A DNA stretch of 64,000 bases from Actinopolymorpha rutila (GCF_013407855.1 NZ_JACBZH010000001.1:2418001-2482000); one strand, 5' to 3'. Shown: positions 43,087 to 55,780, counted from the first letter of the stretch. A program made the numbers and translations. The notes: generated from the sequence alone by a model not told the origin.

Positions 43087-44702
43087 GTGCGCACCTTTCC
43101 GGCCGCGTCCAGCAGCTGGGCGAGACCGGCCTTCCGGTCGGTCAGGTGGAATCGCAGGGTGGGGAATCCCTTGTCCCGCAGGACGCCGAGGTCGCCGGCG
43201 GCCTGGGCGGTGATCAGGTGCCCGAAGGTGTATGGCCGGCCGGGGACCTCGAGGTCGTCGGTGACGGCCCCGGTGATTTCCACGAACGCGCCGTTGGGGT
43301 GCCCACCCTTGTGGTACTGCCCGGTCGAGTGCAGGTACCTCGGCCCGAAGCCGAAGGTCACCTGGAACGGCACCGAGGCGGCGAGGACGGGACGCAGCCG
43401 GGCGGCCCCGGCGTCGGCGTCCCGGTCGAGGTAGGCCAGCAGCGCGAGATAGCCGTGCTCGGGCACAGCCTCGACGATGGTGGCGAGGGCCTGTTCGACG
43501 GTGCTCGCACCGGCCAGCAACTTGTCGTCGTCGTAGACCTCGACCGCGCCGTCGACGAAGGCGGGGGAGGAGGCGGACTCCTGCGTGGGCGGCTGGTCGA
43601 GCAGCGAACGGGCGGCCTTCTTGGCCTCCTCGACGTTGGGCTGGTCGAAGGGGTTGATCCCGATCAGCCGGCCGGCGACAGCGACCGCCGTCTCCCACAG
43701 CTGGAACAGCGCGCCGAGCGAGCCGTCGGTCACGACCAGGCCCGGCACGGCGAGCTCCGGGGTGCCGATCGCCACCGGGGTGACGTCTGCTCCGGCGGTC
43801 GCCCAGCCGGGGGTGGTGTCGGAGGTGCCGCCGACGTCGACCGGCAGCAGGCCGCGGCCGAGCTTTCCGGTCGACTCGGCGATGAGCTGCTCGGCCCACG
43901 CGCCGAACCCGGTGACGGAGGTGCTTCCCTCACCCAGCACGACCTTGTCCCGCCCGGTCTGGTGCCCGGCGCCCAGTGCGGCGCCCAGTGCCAGGGCGGG
44001 GTTGTCGGCGCCGTCCTGCGACAGCACCGGGAGCACCGCCTCGGCCTGGTCGAGCAACTCGGCCACGTCGGCGCCGGCCAGCCCCGCCGGGACCAGCCCG
44101 AACGCGGTCAGGGCGCTGTAGCGGCCACCGACGTTCGGGTCGGCGAGGAACACCTTGCGGTAGCCCTCGGACTCGGCGAGCTCGGCGAACGGCGAACCGG
44201 GGTCGGTGACGACGACGATCCGGCTGGGGCCGTCGATCCCGGCGTCGGCGAACGCCTTGAGGTAGGCCCGCCGGTGGCTGTCGGTCTCCACGGTCGAGCC
44301 GGACTTGCTGGACACCACCAGCACGGTGCGGTCGAGGTCCTGGGCGATCGCCCGGCTGATGACCGACGGATCGGTGGAGTCGAGCACCGTCAACGGGACG
44401 TCGGCGGTGGCGGTGATCACCTCCGGGGCCAGCGAGGAGCCGCCCATGCCGGACAGGACGATGTGGTCCAGGCCCTCCTGGCGCAGCTGCGCCTGCAGTG
44501 CCTCGATCTCGGCCAGCAGCGGCCGGGACGTACGGGGGAGGTCGACCCAGCCCAGCCGGATCGACGCCTCCGACTCCGCGTCCGGCCCCCACAGCGTGGC
44601 GTCCTTGGCGGCGAGCTTTGAGGCCACCTGGTCCTCGACCAGCCGGCTGACCGTGGCCTCCTCGGGCCGGGTGACCTCGACGGTGAGCCCTTCGGCGCTC
44701 AC
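43083..44702 (-). CDS. pgi: Glucose-6-phosphate isomerase
   Basis: A 539-residue isomerase of glucose-6-phosphate and fructose-6-phosphate. Phosphate-binding segments are [12 protein letters not shown] and [14 protein letters not shown]. Further on come [17 protein letters not shown]-type (here [16 protein letters not shown]), [25 protein letters not shown] and [19 protein letters not shown] (abbreviated). It belongs to the actinobacterial branch found between tal and zwf. The start is the GTG at 44702, overlapping the tal stop as GTGA. In this branch the C-terminal region can also be annotated as a SIS-domain protein. Confidence 0.92.
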   Translation of the reverse strand: MSAEGLTVEVTRPEEATVSRLVEDQVASKLAAKDATLWGPDAESEASIRLGWVDLPRTSRPLLAEIEALQAQLRQEGLDHIVLSGMGGSSLAPEVITATADVPLTVLDSTDPSVISRAIAQDLDRTVLVVSSKSGSTVETDSHRRAYLKAFADAGIDGPSRIVVVTDPGSPFAELAESEGYRKVFLADPNVGGRYSALTAFGLVPAGLAGADVAELLDQAEAVLPVLSQDGADNPALALGAALGAGHQTGRDKVVLGEGSTSVTGFGAWAEQLIAESTGKLGRGLLPVDVGGTSDTTPGWATAGADVTPVAIGTPELAVPGLVVTDGSLGALFQLWETAVAVAGRLIGINPFDQPNVEEAKKAARSLLDQPPTQESASSPAFVDGAVEVYDDDKLLAGASTVEQALATIVEAVPEHGYLALLAYLDRDADAGAARLRPVLAASVPFQVTFGFGPRYLHSTGQYHKGGHPNGAFVEITGAVTDDLEVPGRPYTFGHLITAQAAGDLGVLRDKGFPTLRFHLTDRKAGLAQLLDAAGKVRT

Positions 44703-45811
44703 TTCTTGTTTCCCCCCTCGAGTGCGGTGCGTACGGTGTCCAGGAGTTCCTTCCAGCTGGCCGCGAACTTCTCCACGCCCTCGACCTCGAGTTGCTCGAC
44801 CACGTCGTCGTAGGCGATGCCGAGCTTCTCCAGGTCGGCGATCAGCTGGCGGGCCTCGTCGTAACGGCCGCGCACCGTGTCCCCCCGTACCTCGCCGTGG
44901 TCGGCGAACGCGTTCAGCGTGGCCTCCGGCATCGTGTTGACCACACCGTCGGTGACCAGCTCGGTGACGTAGATCGTGTCCGGCAGGTTGGGGTCCTTGG
45001 TGGAGGTGGACGCCCACAGCGGCCGCTGCGGCTTGGCCCCGGCGGCTGCCAGCGCCTTCCAGCGGTCGGAGGAGAACACCTCCTCGTACGCCTCGAACGC
45101 CAACCGCGCGTTGGCGATGGCCGCCCTGCCCTTCAGGGACTTGGCCTCGTCGGTGCCGATCTTGTCCAGCCGCTTGTCGTACTCGGTGTCGACCCGGCTG
45201 ACGAAGAACGACGCGACGCTGCCGATGCGGCTCAGGTCGAGGCCCTTCTCCTTGGCCTTCTCCAGGCCGGTCAGGAACGCGTCCATCACCTCGCGGTAGC
45301 GCTGGAGGGCGAAGATCAGCGTGACGTTGACGCTGATGCCCTCGGCGATCGCGGCGGTGATCGCCGACAGCCCCTCGCGGGTGGCCGGGATCTTGATGAA
45401 GAGGTTGGGCCGGTCGACCAGCCACCACAGGGCGCGCGCCTCGGCCACGGTCTTCAGGGTGTCCTTGGCCAGGCGCGGGTCGACCTCCAGCGACACCCGG
45501 CCGTCGACGCCGTCGGTGCGGTCGTAGACCGGGCGCAGGACGTCGCAGGCCCAGCGGATGTCGTACGTCGTGATCGCGCGCACGGCCTCCTCGAGGTCGA
45601 CGCCCCGGGCGGCGAGGTCGCGGTTCTGTTCGGCGTATTCGTCGGCGTTCCCCACCGCCTTGGCAAAGATCGTCGGGTTGCTGGTCACCCCGACGACATG
45701 CTTGTCGGCGACGAGGTCGGCGAGGTTGCCGGTGGAGAGGCGGCCACGCGAGACGTCGTCGATCCAGACGGCCACGCCCGCGTCGGACAGTGCGGCAAGT
45801 CGGTCGTTCAT
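44699..45811 (-). CDS. tal: Transaldolase
   Basis: A 370-residue transaldolase of the actinobacterial (about 370 aa) type, transferring dihydroxyacetone units from sedoheptulose-7-phosphate. The Schiff-base Lys sits in [12 protein letters not shown], and the family signature [13 protein letters not shown] is at the start. Further on are [19 protein letters not shown] and [20 protein letters not shown] (abbreviated). It lies between tkt (31-base gap) and pgi (overlap) on the minus strand. Confidence 0.96.
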   Translation of the reverse strand: MNDRLAALSDAGVAVWIDDVSRGRLSTGNLADLVADKHVVGVTSNPTIFAKAVGNADEYAEQNRDLAARGVDLEEAVRAITTYDIRWACDVLRPVYDRTDGVDGRVSLEVDPRLAKDTLKTVAEARALWWLVDRPNLFIKIPATREGLSAITAAIAEGISVNVTLIFALQRYREVMDAFLTGLEKAKEKGLDLSRIGSVASFFVSRVDTEYDKRLDKIGTDEAKSLKGRAAIANARLAFEAYEEVFSSDRWKALAAAGAKPQRPLWASTSTKDPNLPDTIYVTELVTDGVVNTMPEATLNAFADHGEVRGDTVRGRYDEARQLIADLEKLGIAYDDVVEQLEVEGVEKFAASWKELLDTVRTALEGGNKK

Positions 45812-45842
45812 CGAGTCTCCTTAGCTGTGTGGGTGTCGGGCC

Positions 45843-47948
<2,106 letters not shown>

Positions 47949-48337
47949 ACGGCTGATCGACTCCTGTCAGAAGATGCGGAAGCCATCGTTTGCGAGCCTA
48001 CCCACGTGCGGATCTGCTCGCGCGGCGGTGCCGCCCACCGCGTGGGCCGGGATCGATCCGGTATCGACCGGGGATCGATCCGGAAGCGATCCGGGATCAC
48101 CGGGGGCGATCTCGGGGGGATCATCGGGGCGCGGTGCGGCGCAGTCGTGGGGCGTACCCCGTCCGGGCCGCCGGAACCGTGCCGCCCGCGGGAAGTGTCC
48201 GGACTGTGGGGGTATGCGTCCCCGGTAACGCGGCACCGTAAGCCCGGGGAGGGCCCGCCGGGGAACGGCTCCTAGACTTGCCGCGATCGTGCGGCCGGAT
48301 CGTCCGGCCGACAGGTACTCCCGGTGACGAGGTGTTC
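47949..48337. other. Divergent tkt/ctaB intergenic region
   Basis: This 389-base region should hold the promoters of the six-gene pentose phosphate operon (minus) and ctaB (plus). Apart from the tandem repeats at 48049-48136 I could not identify convincing -35/-10 pairs by eye, and no small gene is supported. Confidence 0.6.
48049..48136. repeat. Iteron-like array with 22-bp period upstream of tkt
   Basis: GGGATCGATCCGG occurs at 48049 and again at 48071. Further units begin GGGATCACCGG at 48093 and GGGGGATCATCGG at 48115, each start exactly 22 bases after the last. The first two units share a GATCGATC palindrome. The period equals two turns of DNA, so bound proteins would lie on one face. 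Confidence 0.7.
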
Positions 48338-49348
48338 GTGGCGGCAGTCGACTCCGGCCCCATCGCTTCCGGCCCCACCACCTCGGGGCGGCGCACCTCG
48401 GGCCACCGAACCGCCGGGCCGAACGCGGGACACGGACATAGCGCCCCGCCGGGCCGGGCGCACTGGCGGGACGTCGTGGCGGCATACGTCGCGCTCACCA
48501 AGCCCCGCATCATCGAGCTTCTCCTCGTCACCACCGTGCCGGTGATGTTCCTCGCCCAGCGAGGTGTCCCGCCGCTCGGCCTGGTGCTCGCCACGATGGT
48601 CGGCGGCATCGCCGCCGCGGGCAGCGCCAACACCCTCAACTGCGTCCTCGACCGCGACATCGACGAGCGGATGCGCCGCACCCGCCGGCGGCCCCTGCCC
48701 CGTCACGCGGTGGGCCCGCGCAACGCCGCGATCTTCGGCCTCGTGCTCGGCCTGGTCGCGACCCTGTGGCTGGGCTTCGTCGTCAACTGGCTGTCGGCCG
48801 GGCTCGCGCTGGCCGCGAACGCGTTCTACATCCTCGTCTACACGCTGGTGCTGAAGCGGCGTACGTCACAGAACATCGTGTGGGGCGGCATCGCCGGCTG
48901 CTTCCCGGTGGTGATCGGGTGGACGGCGGTGCGCGGCTCGCTCGACTGGGCACCGCTGGCCCTGGTGCTGGTGGTGTTCTTCTGGACGCCGCCGCACACG
49001 TGGACGCTGGCGATGCGCTACCGCGAGGACTACGCCGAGGCCGGTGTGCCGATGCTGCCGGTGGTCGCCACCGAACGCGCGGTCGCCTGGCAGGTGGTGG
49101 CCTACTCCGCCGCCACCGTGGCGGCCTCCCTGGCCCTGTGGCCGATCGCGCCGACCGGCTGGCTGTATCCCGTGGCCGCCGCCGTGCTGGGCGCCGTGGT
49201 CATGGTGGAGGCGTTCGCGCTGGTACGCCGGGTGGCGCGCGGCCAGTCCGGTCCGGCGCTGAGGCCGATGCGCTTCTTCCACTGGTCCAACCTCTACCTC
49301 GCGCTGTTGTTCGTGGCGGTCGCGCTGGACCCGCTGGTGACGCGCTGA
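48338..49348 (+). CDS. ctaB: Protoheme IX farnesyltransferase (heme O synthase)
   Basis: A 336-residue UbiA-family membrane enzyme adding a farnesyl group to heme B for cytochrome oxidase heme O/A. The first Asp-rich motif NxxxDxxxD is N101, D105, D109 in [12 protein letters not shown], followed by the second in [14 protein letters not shown]. About nine membrane segments start near residue 55. The 45-residue N-terminus is disordered. The GTG at 48338 has GAGG five bases upstream. GTG 48332 is an alternative. CtaA, which makes heme A from its product, lies at 53842-54852. Confidence 0.95.
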   Translation: MAAVDSGPIASGPTTSGRRTSGHRTAGPNAGHGHSAPPGRAHWRDVVAAYVALTKPRIIELLLVTTVPVMFLAQRGVPPLGLVLATMVGGIAAAGSANTLNCVLDRDIDERMRRTRRRPLPRHAVGPRNAAIFGLVLGLVATLWLGFVVNWLSAGLALAANAFYILVYTLVLKRRTSQNIVWGGIAGCFPVVIGWTAVRGSLDWAPLALVLVVFFWTPPHTWTLAMRYREDYAEAGVPMLPVVATERAVAWQVVAYSAATVAASLALWPIAPTGWLYPVAAAVLGAVVMVEAFALVRRVARGQSGPALRPMRFFHWSNLYLALLFVAVALDPLVTR

Positions 49349-49498
49349 GCCCGTCGGTTCCGCGGTACTGATTCGCGGGCCTGACCGTTCCCGAACACTC
49401 CCGTCACGCGTGCGTTTCGGCTGCGTAGGCTGGAGGCCGGTCGTCGCGCGCCGGGTGCGACGAGGCGGTAAACGGGCAGTGAGGAGTGCACCGCACAG

Positions 49499-50320
49499 AT
49501 GGCTGGTTCGGCAGCGCACGGTCCACGAGACGATTCCCACGACGGCCCCGGGGGCACTTCCCAGGACAGCCCGCGAAACGACGTCGGGGTCGCCCTCGAC
49601 CTGGACGGCCTGCCGTCCCGCCACCTCGACTGGCCCGACTGCCGTAACGCGCGAGACCTCGGGGGTTTGCCGACCACCGACGGCCGGGCGATCCGGCACC
49701 GCGCGTTGATCCGCACCGACAGCCCGCACCGCCTCACGGACCAGGGCGTGGCCGCCGTCCACGAGTACGGCGTGAGCCGGGTCGTCGACCTGCGCCGGGA
49801 CGCCGAGTGCGAGCGGTCGCCGAGCCCGTTCCACGGTACGCCGCTGCACTGCCACGTACCCGTGCAGAACCCCGCCGACCCCGACCACGAGTGGCTCACC
49901 CTCGCCGAGATCTACGTCGCGATGCTCGACCTGCGGCCGCAGTTGTTCGCGACGGCCGTGGCCGCGATCGCCGACGCCCCGCCCGGCGGCGTCGTGGTGC
50001 ACTGTGCCGGCGGCAAGGACCGCACCGGGATGGTGGTCGCGATGGCGCTGCACCTCGCCGGGGTGGAGACGGCCACCATCGCCGCCGACTACGCCCTGAC
50101 CGAGGGCCGGCTCGCGGAGGAGAACGCCGCCACCCTCGCGGCCGTCAGCGACCCGCGGGTGCGGGAGATCATGCGCGGGCTCCAGCCGACGCCGCCGGAG
50201 GTCATGCTCACCACGCTGGGGCACCTGGACAGCAGGTACGGCGGAGTCGCGAACTACCTCGACCGCGGCGGGTTCGGAGCCGACCGGGCACAGGTGTTGC
50301 GGGACCGACTGGTCGGCTGA
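49499..50320 (+). CDS. Tyrosine-protein phosphatase (DSP/MptpB-like)
   Basis: A 273-residue phosphatase. The P-loop HCAGGKDRTG (168-177) has Cys169 and Arg175, and the conserved N-terminal segment NARDLGGLPTTDGR followed by RTDSPHRLT fits the MptpB/Tyr_phosphatase3 family. These hydrolyse phosphotyrosine, phosphoserine or phosphoinositides and are secreted by some pathogens. Here no signal peptide is seen. The first 35 residues are disordered. GAGGAG lies about 13 bases before the ATG. The gene stands between ctaB and the DHA2 exporter, which converges on it. Confidence 0.9.
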   Translation: MAGSAAHGPRDDSHDGPGGTSQDSPRNDVGVALDLDGLPSRHLDWPDCRNARDLGGLPTTDGRAIRHRALIRTDSPHRLTDQGVAAVHEYGVSRVVDLRRDAECERSPSPFHGTPLHCHVPVQNPADPDHEWLTLAEIYVAMLDLRPQLFATAVAAIADAPPGGVVVHCAGGKDRTGMVVAMALHLAGVETATIAADYALTEGRLAEENAATLAAVSDPRVREIMRGLQPTPPEVMLTTLGHLDSRYGGVANYLDRGGFGADRAQVLRDRLVG

Positions 50321-50357
50321 CTCTGGTCATCCCGCCCGGCCGGCGCCGCCCGGAGGG

Positions 50358-51872
50358 TCAGCGGGCGGCCCGCTCCTCGTTCGCGCAGCGGGTGGCGGGG
50401 TCGCCGCAGCACTGCTGCAGCCCGGCCAGCGGGTGGTGTTCGACCGGCGTTCCCCGGCGTACGGTCGCCCACGCGATCAGCCCGCCGGCGGCGCACACCA
50501 CCGCCGCGATCACCATCGCCCGCACGTAACCCGGCCCGAGCGGACCGCCGCCCATGCTCACGCCGGCGGCTGGCGGCAGGATCGCCACCGCCAGCAGCCC
50601 GGCGGTGCGCGCCACCGCGTTGTTGACACCGGACGCCGTGCCCACCCGGGCCTCCGACACCGAGGCGAGCACGGTCGAGGTCAGCGGCGCCACGGTGATC
50701 GACAGGCCCAGCCCGAACACCACGACCGACGGCAGCACCACCGTCCAGTACGACGCACCAGGCACGATCCTGGCCATCAGCGCCAGGCCGGCCGCGGCGG
50801 CCAGCGGCCCGATCGTCATCGGCAGCCGGGGCCCGATGCGTTGCGCGAGGTCGCCGATCCTGGGGGAGAGCAGCAGCATCAGCACTGTCAACGGCAGGTT
50901 GGCAACGCCCGCGGCCAGCGCGGAGTAGCCGAGGGACTGCTGCAGTTGCAGCGCCAGCAGGAACAACGCGCCGCCCAGCGCGGCGTACACCGCGAGCGTG
51001 GTGAGGTTGGCGCCGGTGAACTGCCGGGAACCGAAGATGTCCAACGGGAGCAGCGGATCTGGGGAGCGCCGCTCCACCAGCGGGAACCCGACCAGGCCCG
51101 CGACGCCGAGGGTCAGCGCGACGACGGTCGCCGGAACCCAGCCGCGGGCGGGCACCTCGATCAGCGTGAACGTCAGGCCGGCGAGCCCCGCCGTCACGCA
51201 GACCGTGCCGAGCACGTCCAGCCGGTGGGACGTGGGCGCGCCACGGCTCTCCGGCACGTGTCGTACGGTCAGCGCCAGCGCGACCACGGCGATCGGAAGG
51301 TTGATCAGGAACACCCACCGCCAGGACGCCGCGACCACCAGCCAGCCGCCGACGAACGGGCCGACCGCCGCGGCGACGCCGGTGAGCCCGGCCCAGGCGC
51401 CCACCGCCCGGCCACGGTCGTCCGGGTGGATCGAGGCGTCGATCAGGGACAGGCTGCCAGGGACGAGCAGGGCGCCGCCGACGCCCTGGGCGAGCCGGGC
51501 CGCCACGAGCACCGGCCCGGTGGGCGCCAGCCCGCAGGCCAGCGAGGCCAGCGTGAACACGACCAGACCGAGCGTGAACACCCGCCGCCGGCCGTACCGG
51601 TCGCCGAGGACCCCGCCGAGCAACAGCAGGGCACTGAGGGTGAGCAGGTAGCCGTCCAGCACCCACTGCTGGACCAGCAGCCCGCCGCCGAGGGACCGTC
51701 CGATGGCGGGCAGCGCGATGGTGACCACGGTGCCGTCCAGCAGGGCCATGCCGGAGCCGAGGATCGCGGCGGTCAGCACCCACCGTCCGGTGGGGGAGGC
51801 GAGGGACACCCGGTGACCGTCGGTGGTGGCTCCGGAACTGCCGGAGCTGCCGCCGGGGGCGGTACTGCTCAT
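50358..51872 (-). CDS. MFS exporter, EmrB/QacA (DHA2) family
   Basis: A 504-residue, 14-segment drug:proton antiporter. TM1 has LLDGTVVTIALPAIGRSLG, which contains the acidic residue typical of the family. The loop LGDRYGRRRVFTLG and the TM5 motif GVAAAVGPFVGGWL mark an MFS exporter. The C-terminus ends with a Cys-rich tail (QQCCGDPATRC). The ATG at 51872 fits the family start, and the long upstream open frame is noncoding. The substrate is unknown, and no regulator adjoins it. Confidence 0.88.
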   Translation of the reverse strand: MSSTAPGGSSGSSGATTDGHRVSLASPTGRWVLTAAILGSGMALLDGTVVTIALPAIGRSLGGGLLVQQWVLDGYLLTLSALLLLGGVLGDRYGRRRVFTLGLVVFTLASLACGLAPTGPVLVAARLAQGVGGALLVPGSLSLIDASIHPDDRGRAVGAWAGLTGVAAAVGPFVGGWLVVAASWRWVFLINLPIAVVALALTVRHVPESRGAPTSHRLDVLGTVCVTAGLAGLTFTLIEVPARGWVPATVVALTLGVAGLVGFPLVERRSPDPLLPLDIFGSRQFTGANLTTLAVYAALGGALFLLALQLQQSLGYSALAAGVANLPLTVLMLLLSPRIGDLAQRIGPRLPMTIGPLAAAAGLALMARIVPGASYWTVVLPSVVVFGLGLSITVAPLTSTVLASVSEARVGTASGVNNAVARTAGLLAVAILPPAAGVSMGGGPLGPGYVRAMVIAAVVCAAGGLIAWATVRRGTPVEHHPLAGLQQCCGDPATRCANEERAAR

Positions 51873-52097
51873 GGTGTCGAGCCTACGGAACCCGAATGTG
51901 GCCGCGACGGGCCAACTGGGTATGATTCCTCCGCGACGGCGTCCGCCGTCTCTCCTGTGGGCGAGCCGCCCGCATGGTCGCCCTCCGAGCGTTGTTCCGT
52001 TTCCGCCTGCCAGGCCCATCTCGCGTGCCGGCCGGGCGTGCGCGCACCGCGGACCGGAAGTCGCGGCCGCAGTCATTTCACGGAGCTGTCCTTCTTC

Positions 52098-53753
52098 ATG
52101 CCCCAGTACTCCGAGGCGGAACACTCCCGCCGCGTACGTCGTACCACCTCTGATTTCAGCAGTGCCTCCCGTTCCTCCGGCTCTTCCTTCGGTTCCGGCC
52201 GTTCCGCCGGCGCCTCCCGTTCCTCCGGCACCTCGGGCGCCAACGGGCCGCGCCGTCGTGGTGACGCAGCGCCCGCGGGCCGTTCCCGGGGCCGGGCCAC
52301 CCGCCCGCCGCGCGGTGGGCGGCCCACCTCCGCGCCCGCCCAGGACGGACTGGACGCGTACGAGCGCGAGCTCGACGCCGCCCTGGACGCCGCCGCCGTC
52401 ACCGAGCCCGCCGACCTGCTCGGGAGCTTCGCCGACACCGGCCTGCCCGAGAAGCTGGTCGAGGCGCTCTCCCGGCGGGGAATCGACCGCCCGTTCGCCA
52501 TCCAGGCGCGCACCCTGCCCGACACCCTGGCGGGCCGCGACGTGCTGGGCCGCGCCCAGACCGGCTCGGGCAAGACGCTGGCGTTCGGTCTGCCGATGCT
52601 CGCCCGGCTGAGTGCCGGCGTCGACACCCGTCGTCCGGGGACGCCCCGCGGCCTGGTCCTGGTGCCGACCCGGGAGCTCGCCCAGCAGGTCGCCGACGTC
52701 CTGACCCCGCTCGCCCGGCGGCTCAACGCCTCGCTCACCACCGTGTACGGCGGCGCCTCCATGCGGCGCCAGGTGATGGCGCTGCGCGGCGGTGTCGACA
52801 TCGTGGTCGCCACCCCCGGCCGGCTGATCGACCTGATCGAGCAGGGCGAGTGCTCGCTCGGCGAGGTCGAGGTCACCGTGCTGGACGAGGCCGACTACAT
52901 GGCCGACCTCGGGTTCCTGCCCGCGGTCACCAAGCTGCTGGACATGACGCCCGCCGGCGGGCAGCGGATGCTGTTCTCGGCCACGCTGGACCGCGGTGTG
53001 AGCCGGCTGGTCCGTATGTACCTCACCGACCCGGCCGTGCACGCCGTCGCGCCGGCCGCGGCGCCGGTGGAGTCGGTCGAGCACCGGGTCTTCACGCTGC
53101 GCCCGGACGACAAGGTGGCGGTGGCCGCGGAGATCGCCGGCCGCCCGGGCCGGACGCTGTTCTTCGTCCGCACCAAGCACGGCGCCGACCGGCTGGTCCG
53201 CCAGCTCGGCCACGCGGGCGTCGACGCGGCCGCCATCCACGGCAACCTCAAGCAGGGTGCGCGGCGACGGGCCCTTTCCGGGTTCGCCTCCGGAGCGCCC
53301 CGGGTGCTGATCGCCACCGATGTGGCTGCCCGCGGCATCCACGTCGACGACGTGGACCTCGTGGTGCACTACGACCCGTCCGCCGACCACAAGGACTACC
53401 TCCACCGGTCCGGCCGTACGGCCCGCGCCGGCGCATCCGGCATGGTCATCTCGCTGGTCCAGCCCGATCAGCGGCGCGACGTCGCCAAGCTGCACAAGCT
53501 GGCGAAGGTCACGCCCAACGCGGTGGACGTCGGGCCCGGCCACGAGGCCGTCCGGGACGTCGCCACCTCGGGTACGCCGATCGTGGTGACCCGGCCCGCG
53601 CCGGTCGAACCCTCCGGTGCGCGGGGCGGGCACAGCCGCGGCGGGCGGGGCGGTTCCGGCGGACGCCGGCCGCGTCGTCCCGGTGCCGGCCGGCCCGGCC
53701 GTACCGACCACGGTGGCCGCCGGGGCGAGGGGCGCACCAGCCGCGCCTCCTGA
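52098..53753 (+). CDS. DEAD-box RNA helicase (RhlE-like)
   Basis: A 551-residue ATP-dependent RNA helicase. Core motifs are the Q-motif FAIQARTLP (after ADTG), GSGKT (motif I), PTRELA, GG, TPGR, DEAD (VLDEADYMAD), SAT, ARGIHV and HRSGRTARAG. The first 80 residues are Ser/Gly/Arg-rich and the last 40 residues carry RGG-like repeats (GGHSRGGRGGSGGRRPRRPG), a basic RNA-binding tail. Family members remodel rRNA and mRNA, often in the cold. I chose the ATG at 52098. The 225-base upstream gap could be a long leader, as in cold-inducible helicases. Confidence 0.93.
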   Translation: MPQYSEAEHSRRVRRTTSDFSSASRSSGSSFGSGRSAGASRSSGTSGANGPRRRGDAAPAGRSRGRATRPPRGGRPTSAPAQDGLDAYERELDAALDAAAVTEPADLLGSFADTGLPEKLVEALSRRGIDRPFAIQARTLPDTLAGRDVLGRAQTGSGKTLAFGLPMLARLSAGVDTRRPGTPRGLVLVPTRELAQQVADVLTPLARRLNASLTTVYGGASMRRQVMALRGGVDIVVATPGRLIDLIEQGECSLGEVEVTVLDEADYMADLGFLPAVTKLLDMTPAGGQRMLFSATLDRGVSRLVRMYLTDPAVHAVAPAAAPVESVEHRVFTLRPDDKVAVAAEIAGRPGRTLFFVRTKHGADRLVRQLGHAGVDAAAIHGNLKQGARRRALSGFASGAPRVLIATDVAARGIHVDDVDLVVHYDPSADHKDYLHRSGRTARAGASGMVISLVQPDQRRDVAKLHKLAKVTPNAVDVGPGHEAVRDVATSGTPIVVTRPAPVEPSGARGGHSRGGRGGSGGRRPRRPGAGRPGRTDHGGRRGEGRTSRAS

Positions 53754-53782
53754 CCCATCCGCCCCGAGGGGCACAAGCAGTA

Positions 53783-53821
53783 CGAGGACCCGCGGTGGCC
53801 AGGTGCCACCGCGGGTCCTCG
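53783..53821. terminator. Bidirectional terminator between the DEAD-box gene and ctaA
   Basis: Perfect 17-bp arms (CGAGGACCCGCGGTGGC / GCCACCGCGGGTCCTCG) with a five-base loop, lying between convergent stop codons at 53753 and 53842. Confidence 0.85.
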
Positions 53822-53841
53822 GTGTATGCGGGGTTTGCCGC

Positions 53842-54852
53842 CTACTGCGGGTCTGTCGCGGAACGCAGAGGGCTGGTCAGGCCCGCCGGCCGGGCCGGTG
53901 CGACGCCGCCGACGGTGAGCGCCCCGGACCTCTCCGACGCCTCCCGGGCCCCGGGTACCTCGTCCGCGGTCGCCGCCGGTCCGCGCGTACCGACGAGCAG
54001 CCAGGTCGCGACCGCGAGCGTGAGCGCCGCGCCGCCGACGTGGATGCCGACCAGCGCGGCGGGCAGGCCGGTGAAGTACTGCACGAACCCGACCGCTCCC
54101 TGGCCCACCTCGACCAGCAGCAGGGCGAGTGCGGCCCGCCGGGCACGAGCCGGTGCGCCGGTGGCCCATACCGCCGCCAGCATCCCGACCGTCAGGCCGA
54201 TCAGGAGGAGCACCACGTCGGCGTGCACCTGGCTCACGGCGGCCGGATCCAGGCCGTTGCGCCGGGCCTGCAGGTCACCGGCGTGCGGCCCGCTCCCGGT
54301 GACCACCGTGCCGAGGTAGAGCACCGCGACCGCGGTGGCGAACAGGCCGTACACCAGGCCCCGGACCGGCCGGGGGACGGTCGGCGCCATCGGCCCGCCG
54401 GGTTCGCGGGTGCGCCGGGCGAGCACCACGGCCACCGCCACCAGCGCCGGGGACACCATGAAGTGCGCGCCCACCACCCACGGGTTCAGGTGGGTCAGCA
54501 CGGTGATGCCGCCCACGACGGCCTGGGCGGGAATGCCGAGCAGCAGGATCCCGGACAGCCACCGCAGGTCGCGGCGGCGCGGCAGGTAGCGCATGGCGGC
54601 GAGCCAGGTCAGTCCCACCACGATGGCCAGGACGAACGTCAACAGCCGGTTGCCGAACTCGATCGCGCCGTGCCAGCCGAGCTCGGGGTGGGCGACGAAC
54701 GAGGTGTCGGTGCACCTCGGCCAGGTGGGGCAGCCGAGCCCCGAGCCGGTCAGCCGGACGGCGCCGCCGGTGACCACGATGCCGAGGTTGGCGACCAGCG
54801 AGGCGACGGCCAGACCGCGGATGTGACCGAGAGTGGGACGAGGGACCTGCAC
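53842..54852 (-). CDS. ctaA: Heme A synthase CtaA (COX15-like)
   Basis: A 336-residue, eight-segment membrane protein that oxidises heme O to heme A. Hallmarks are GGAVRLTGSGLGCPTWPRC in the first segments and the His ligands in HGAIEFGNRLLTFVL, HLNPWVVGAHFMVSPALV, QVHADVVLLLIG and GIHVGGAALTLAVA. The paired cysteines of the first loop fit a regulatory CX-type pair. The start is uncertain: I take the GTG at 54852, but no clear ribosome binding site is present. It works with CtaB. Confidence 0.9.
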   Translation of the reverse strand: MQVPRPTLGHIRGLAVASLVANLGIVVTGGAVRLTGSGLGCPTWPRCTDTSFVAHPELGWHGAIEFGNRLLTFVLAIVVGLTWLAAMRYLPRRRDLRWLSGILLLGIPAQAVVGGITVLTHLNPWVVGAHFMVSPALVAVAVVLARRTREPGGPMAPTVPRPVRGLVYGLFATAVAVLYLGTVVTGSGPHAGDLQARRNGLDPAAVSQVHADVVLLLIGLTVGMLAAVWATGAPARARRAALALLLVEVGQGAVGFVQYFTGLPAALVGIHVGGAALTLAVATWLLVGTRGPAATADEVPGAREASERSGALTVGGVAPARPAGLTSPLRSATDPQ

Positions 54853-54973
54853 GCGCCAAGGGTAAGCGGCCACTCCCGGACGCCTGTCGGCTCCCCTCGA
54901 GCACCCGGGCCCGCCGAGGCCGGGATGTCCGGCATGGGCAGCTCGGGCGGGAATCACCGGATCGGGGCCCGGC

Positions 54974-55780
54974 TCACTCCCAGCGGAACGTACGCGAGGT
55001 GGCCAGCGCCGCCGCGAGCAGCCAGGCGGCCAGAATGCCCACGGAGCCCGCCACGGCACCCCAGGAAGGGCCCGCGGAAGCGCCGGCCACGCCGGCGACA
55101 CCGAACGTGTGCCGCAGCCCCTCGGCCAGCGCCGCCGAGGGCAGCCAGCCGATCAGCGGCTGGATCGCGGCCGGATAGGACGCCACCGGCACCAGCGTCG
55201 CGCCGCACACCACCAGCAGCAGGTAGACGAGGTTGGCCCCGGCCAGGGTCGCCTCCGCCCGCAGCGTGCCGGCCATCAGCAGTCCCAGGGCGGCGAACGC
55301 GCTCGTACCCGCGACCACCAGGACGACGACCGCGCCGACCGTGCCGGCCCCGAGGTCGGGCCGCCAGCCCAGGGCGTACGCCACGGCGCCGATCAGGACG
55401 ACCTGCACGACCTCCACCAGCAGGACCGCGAGCACTTTCCCGGCCAGCAGCCCGGTGCGGGGCAGGGGAGAGACGCCGAGCCGTTTGAGCACGCCGTACC
55501 TGCGCTCGAAGGCGGTGGCTATGGCCAGGCTGGTGAAGGCCGTGGACATCACCGCCAGGCCGATGACCCCGGGCGCGAGGACGTCGATGCGCCGCTGCGG
55601 GCCGAGGGACAGCCCGGGTGCGAGCGTTCCGGCGGCCAGCAGCAGCAGGGGAATGACCAGGGCGAGGACGACCTGTTCGCCGTTGCGGAACAGCAGCCGC
55701 GCCTCCATCAGGCCCTGGGCGAGCACCATCCGGGGCAGGGACGCCGCGCCGGGGCGGGGGGCGAAGGTGGCGGCACTCAC
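54974..55780 (-). CDS. ABC-2 type transporter permease
   Basis: A 268-residue, six-segment permease of an ABC exporter (ABC-2/DrrB-like). It has an EARLLFRNGEQVVLALVIP N-terminal segment and the helical region AAIQPLIGWLPSAALAEGLRHTF, the family's conserved C-terminal amphipathic loop. Its GTG overlaps the ATPase stop as GTGA, so the two form one transporter. In M. tuberculosis homologous ABC genes (Rv1456c-Rv1458c) lie in the same place before sufR, but their substrate is unknown. Confidence 0.88.
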   Translation of the reverse strand: MSAATFAPRPGAASLPRMVLAQGLMEARLLFRNGEQVVLALVIPLLLLAAGTLAPGLSLGPQRRIDVLAPGVIGLAVMSTAFTSLAIATAFERRYGVLKRLGVSPLPRTGLLAGKVLAVLLVEVVQVVLIGAVAYALGWRPDLGAGTVGAVVVLVVAGTSAFAALGLLMAGTLRAEATLAGANLVYLLLVVCGATLVPVASYPAAIQPLIGWLPSAALAEGLRHTFGVAGVAGASAGPSWGAVAGSVGILAAWLLAAALATSRTFRWE

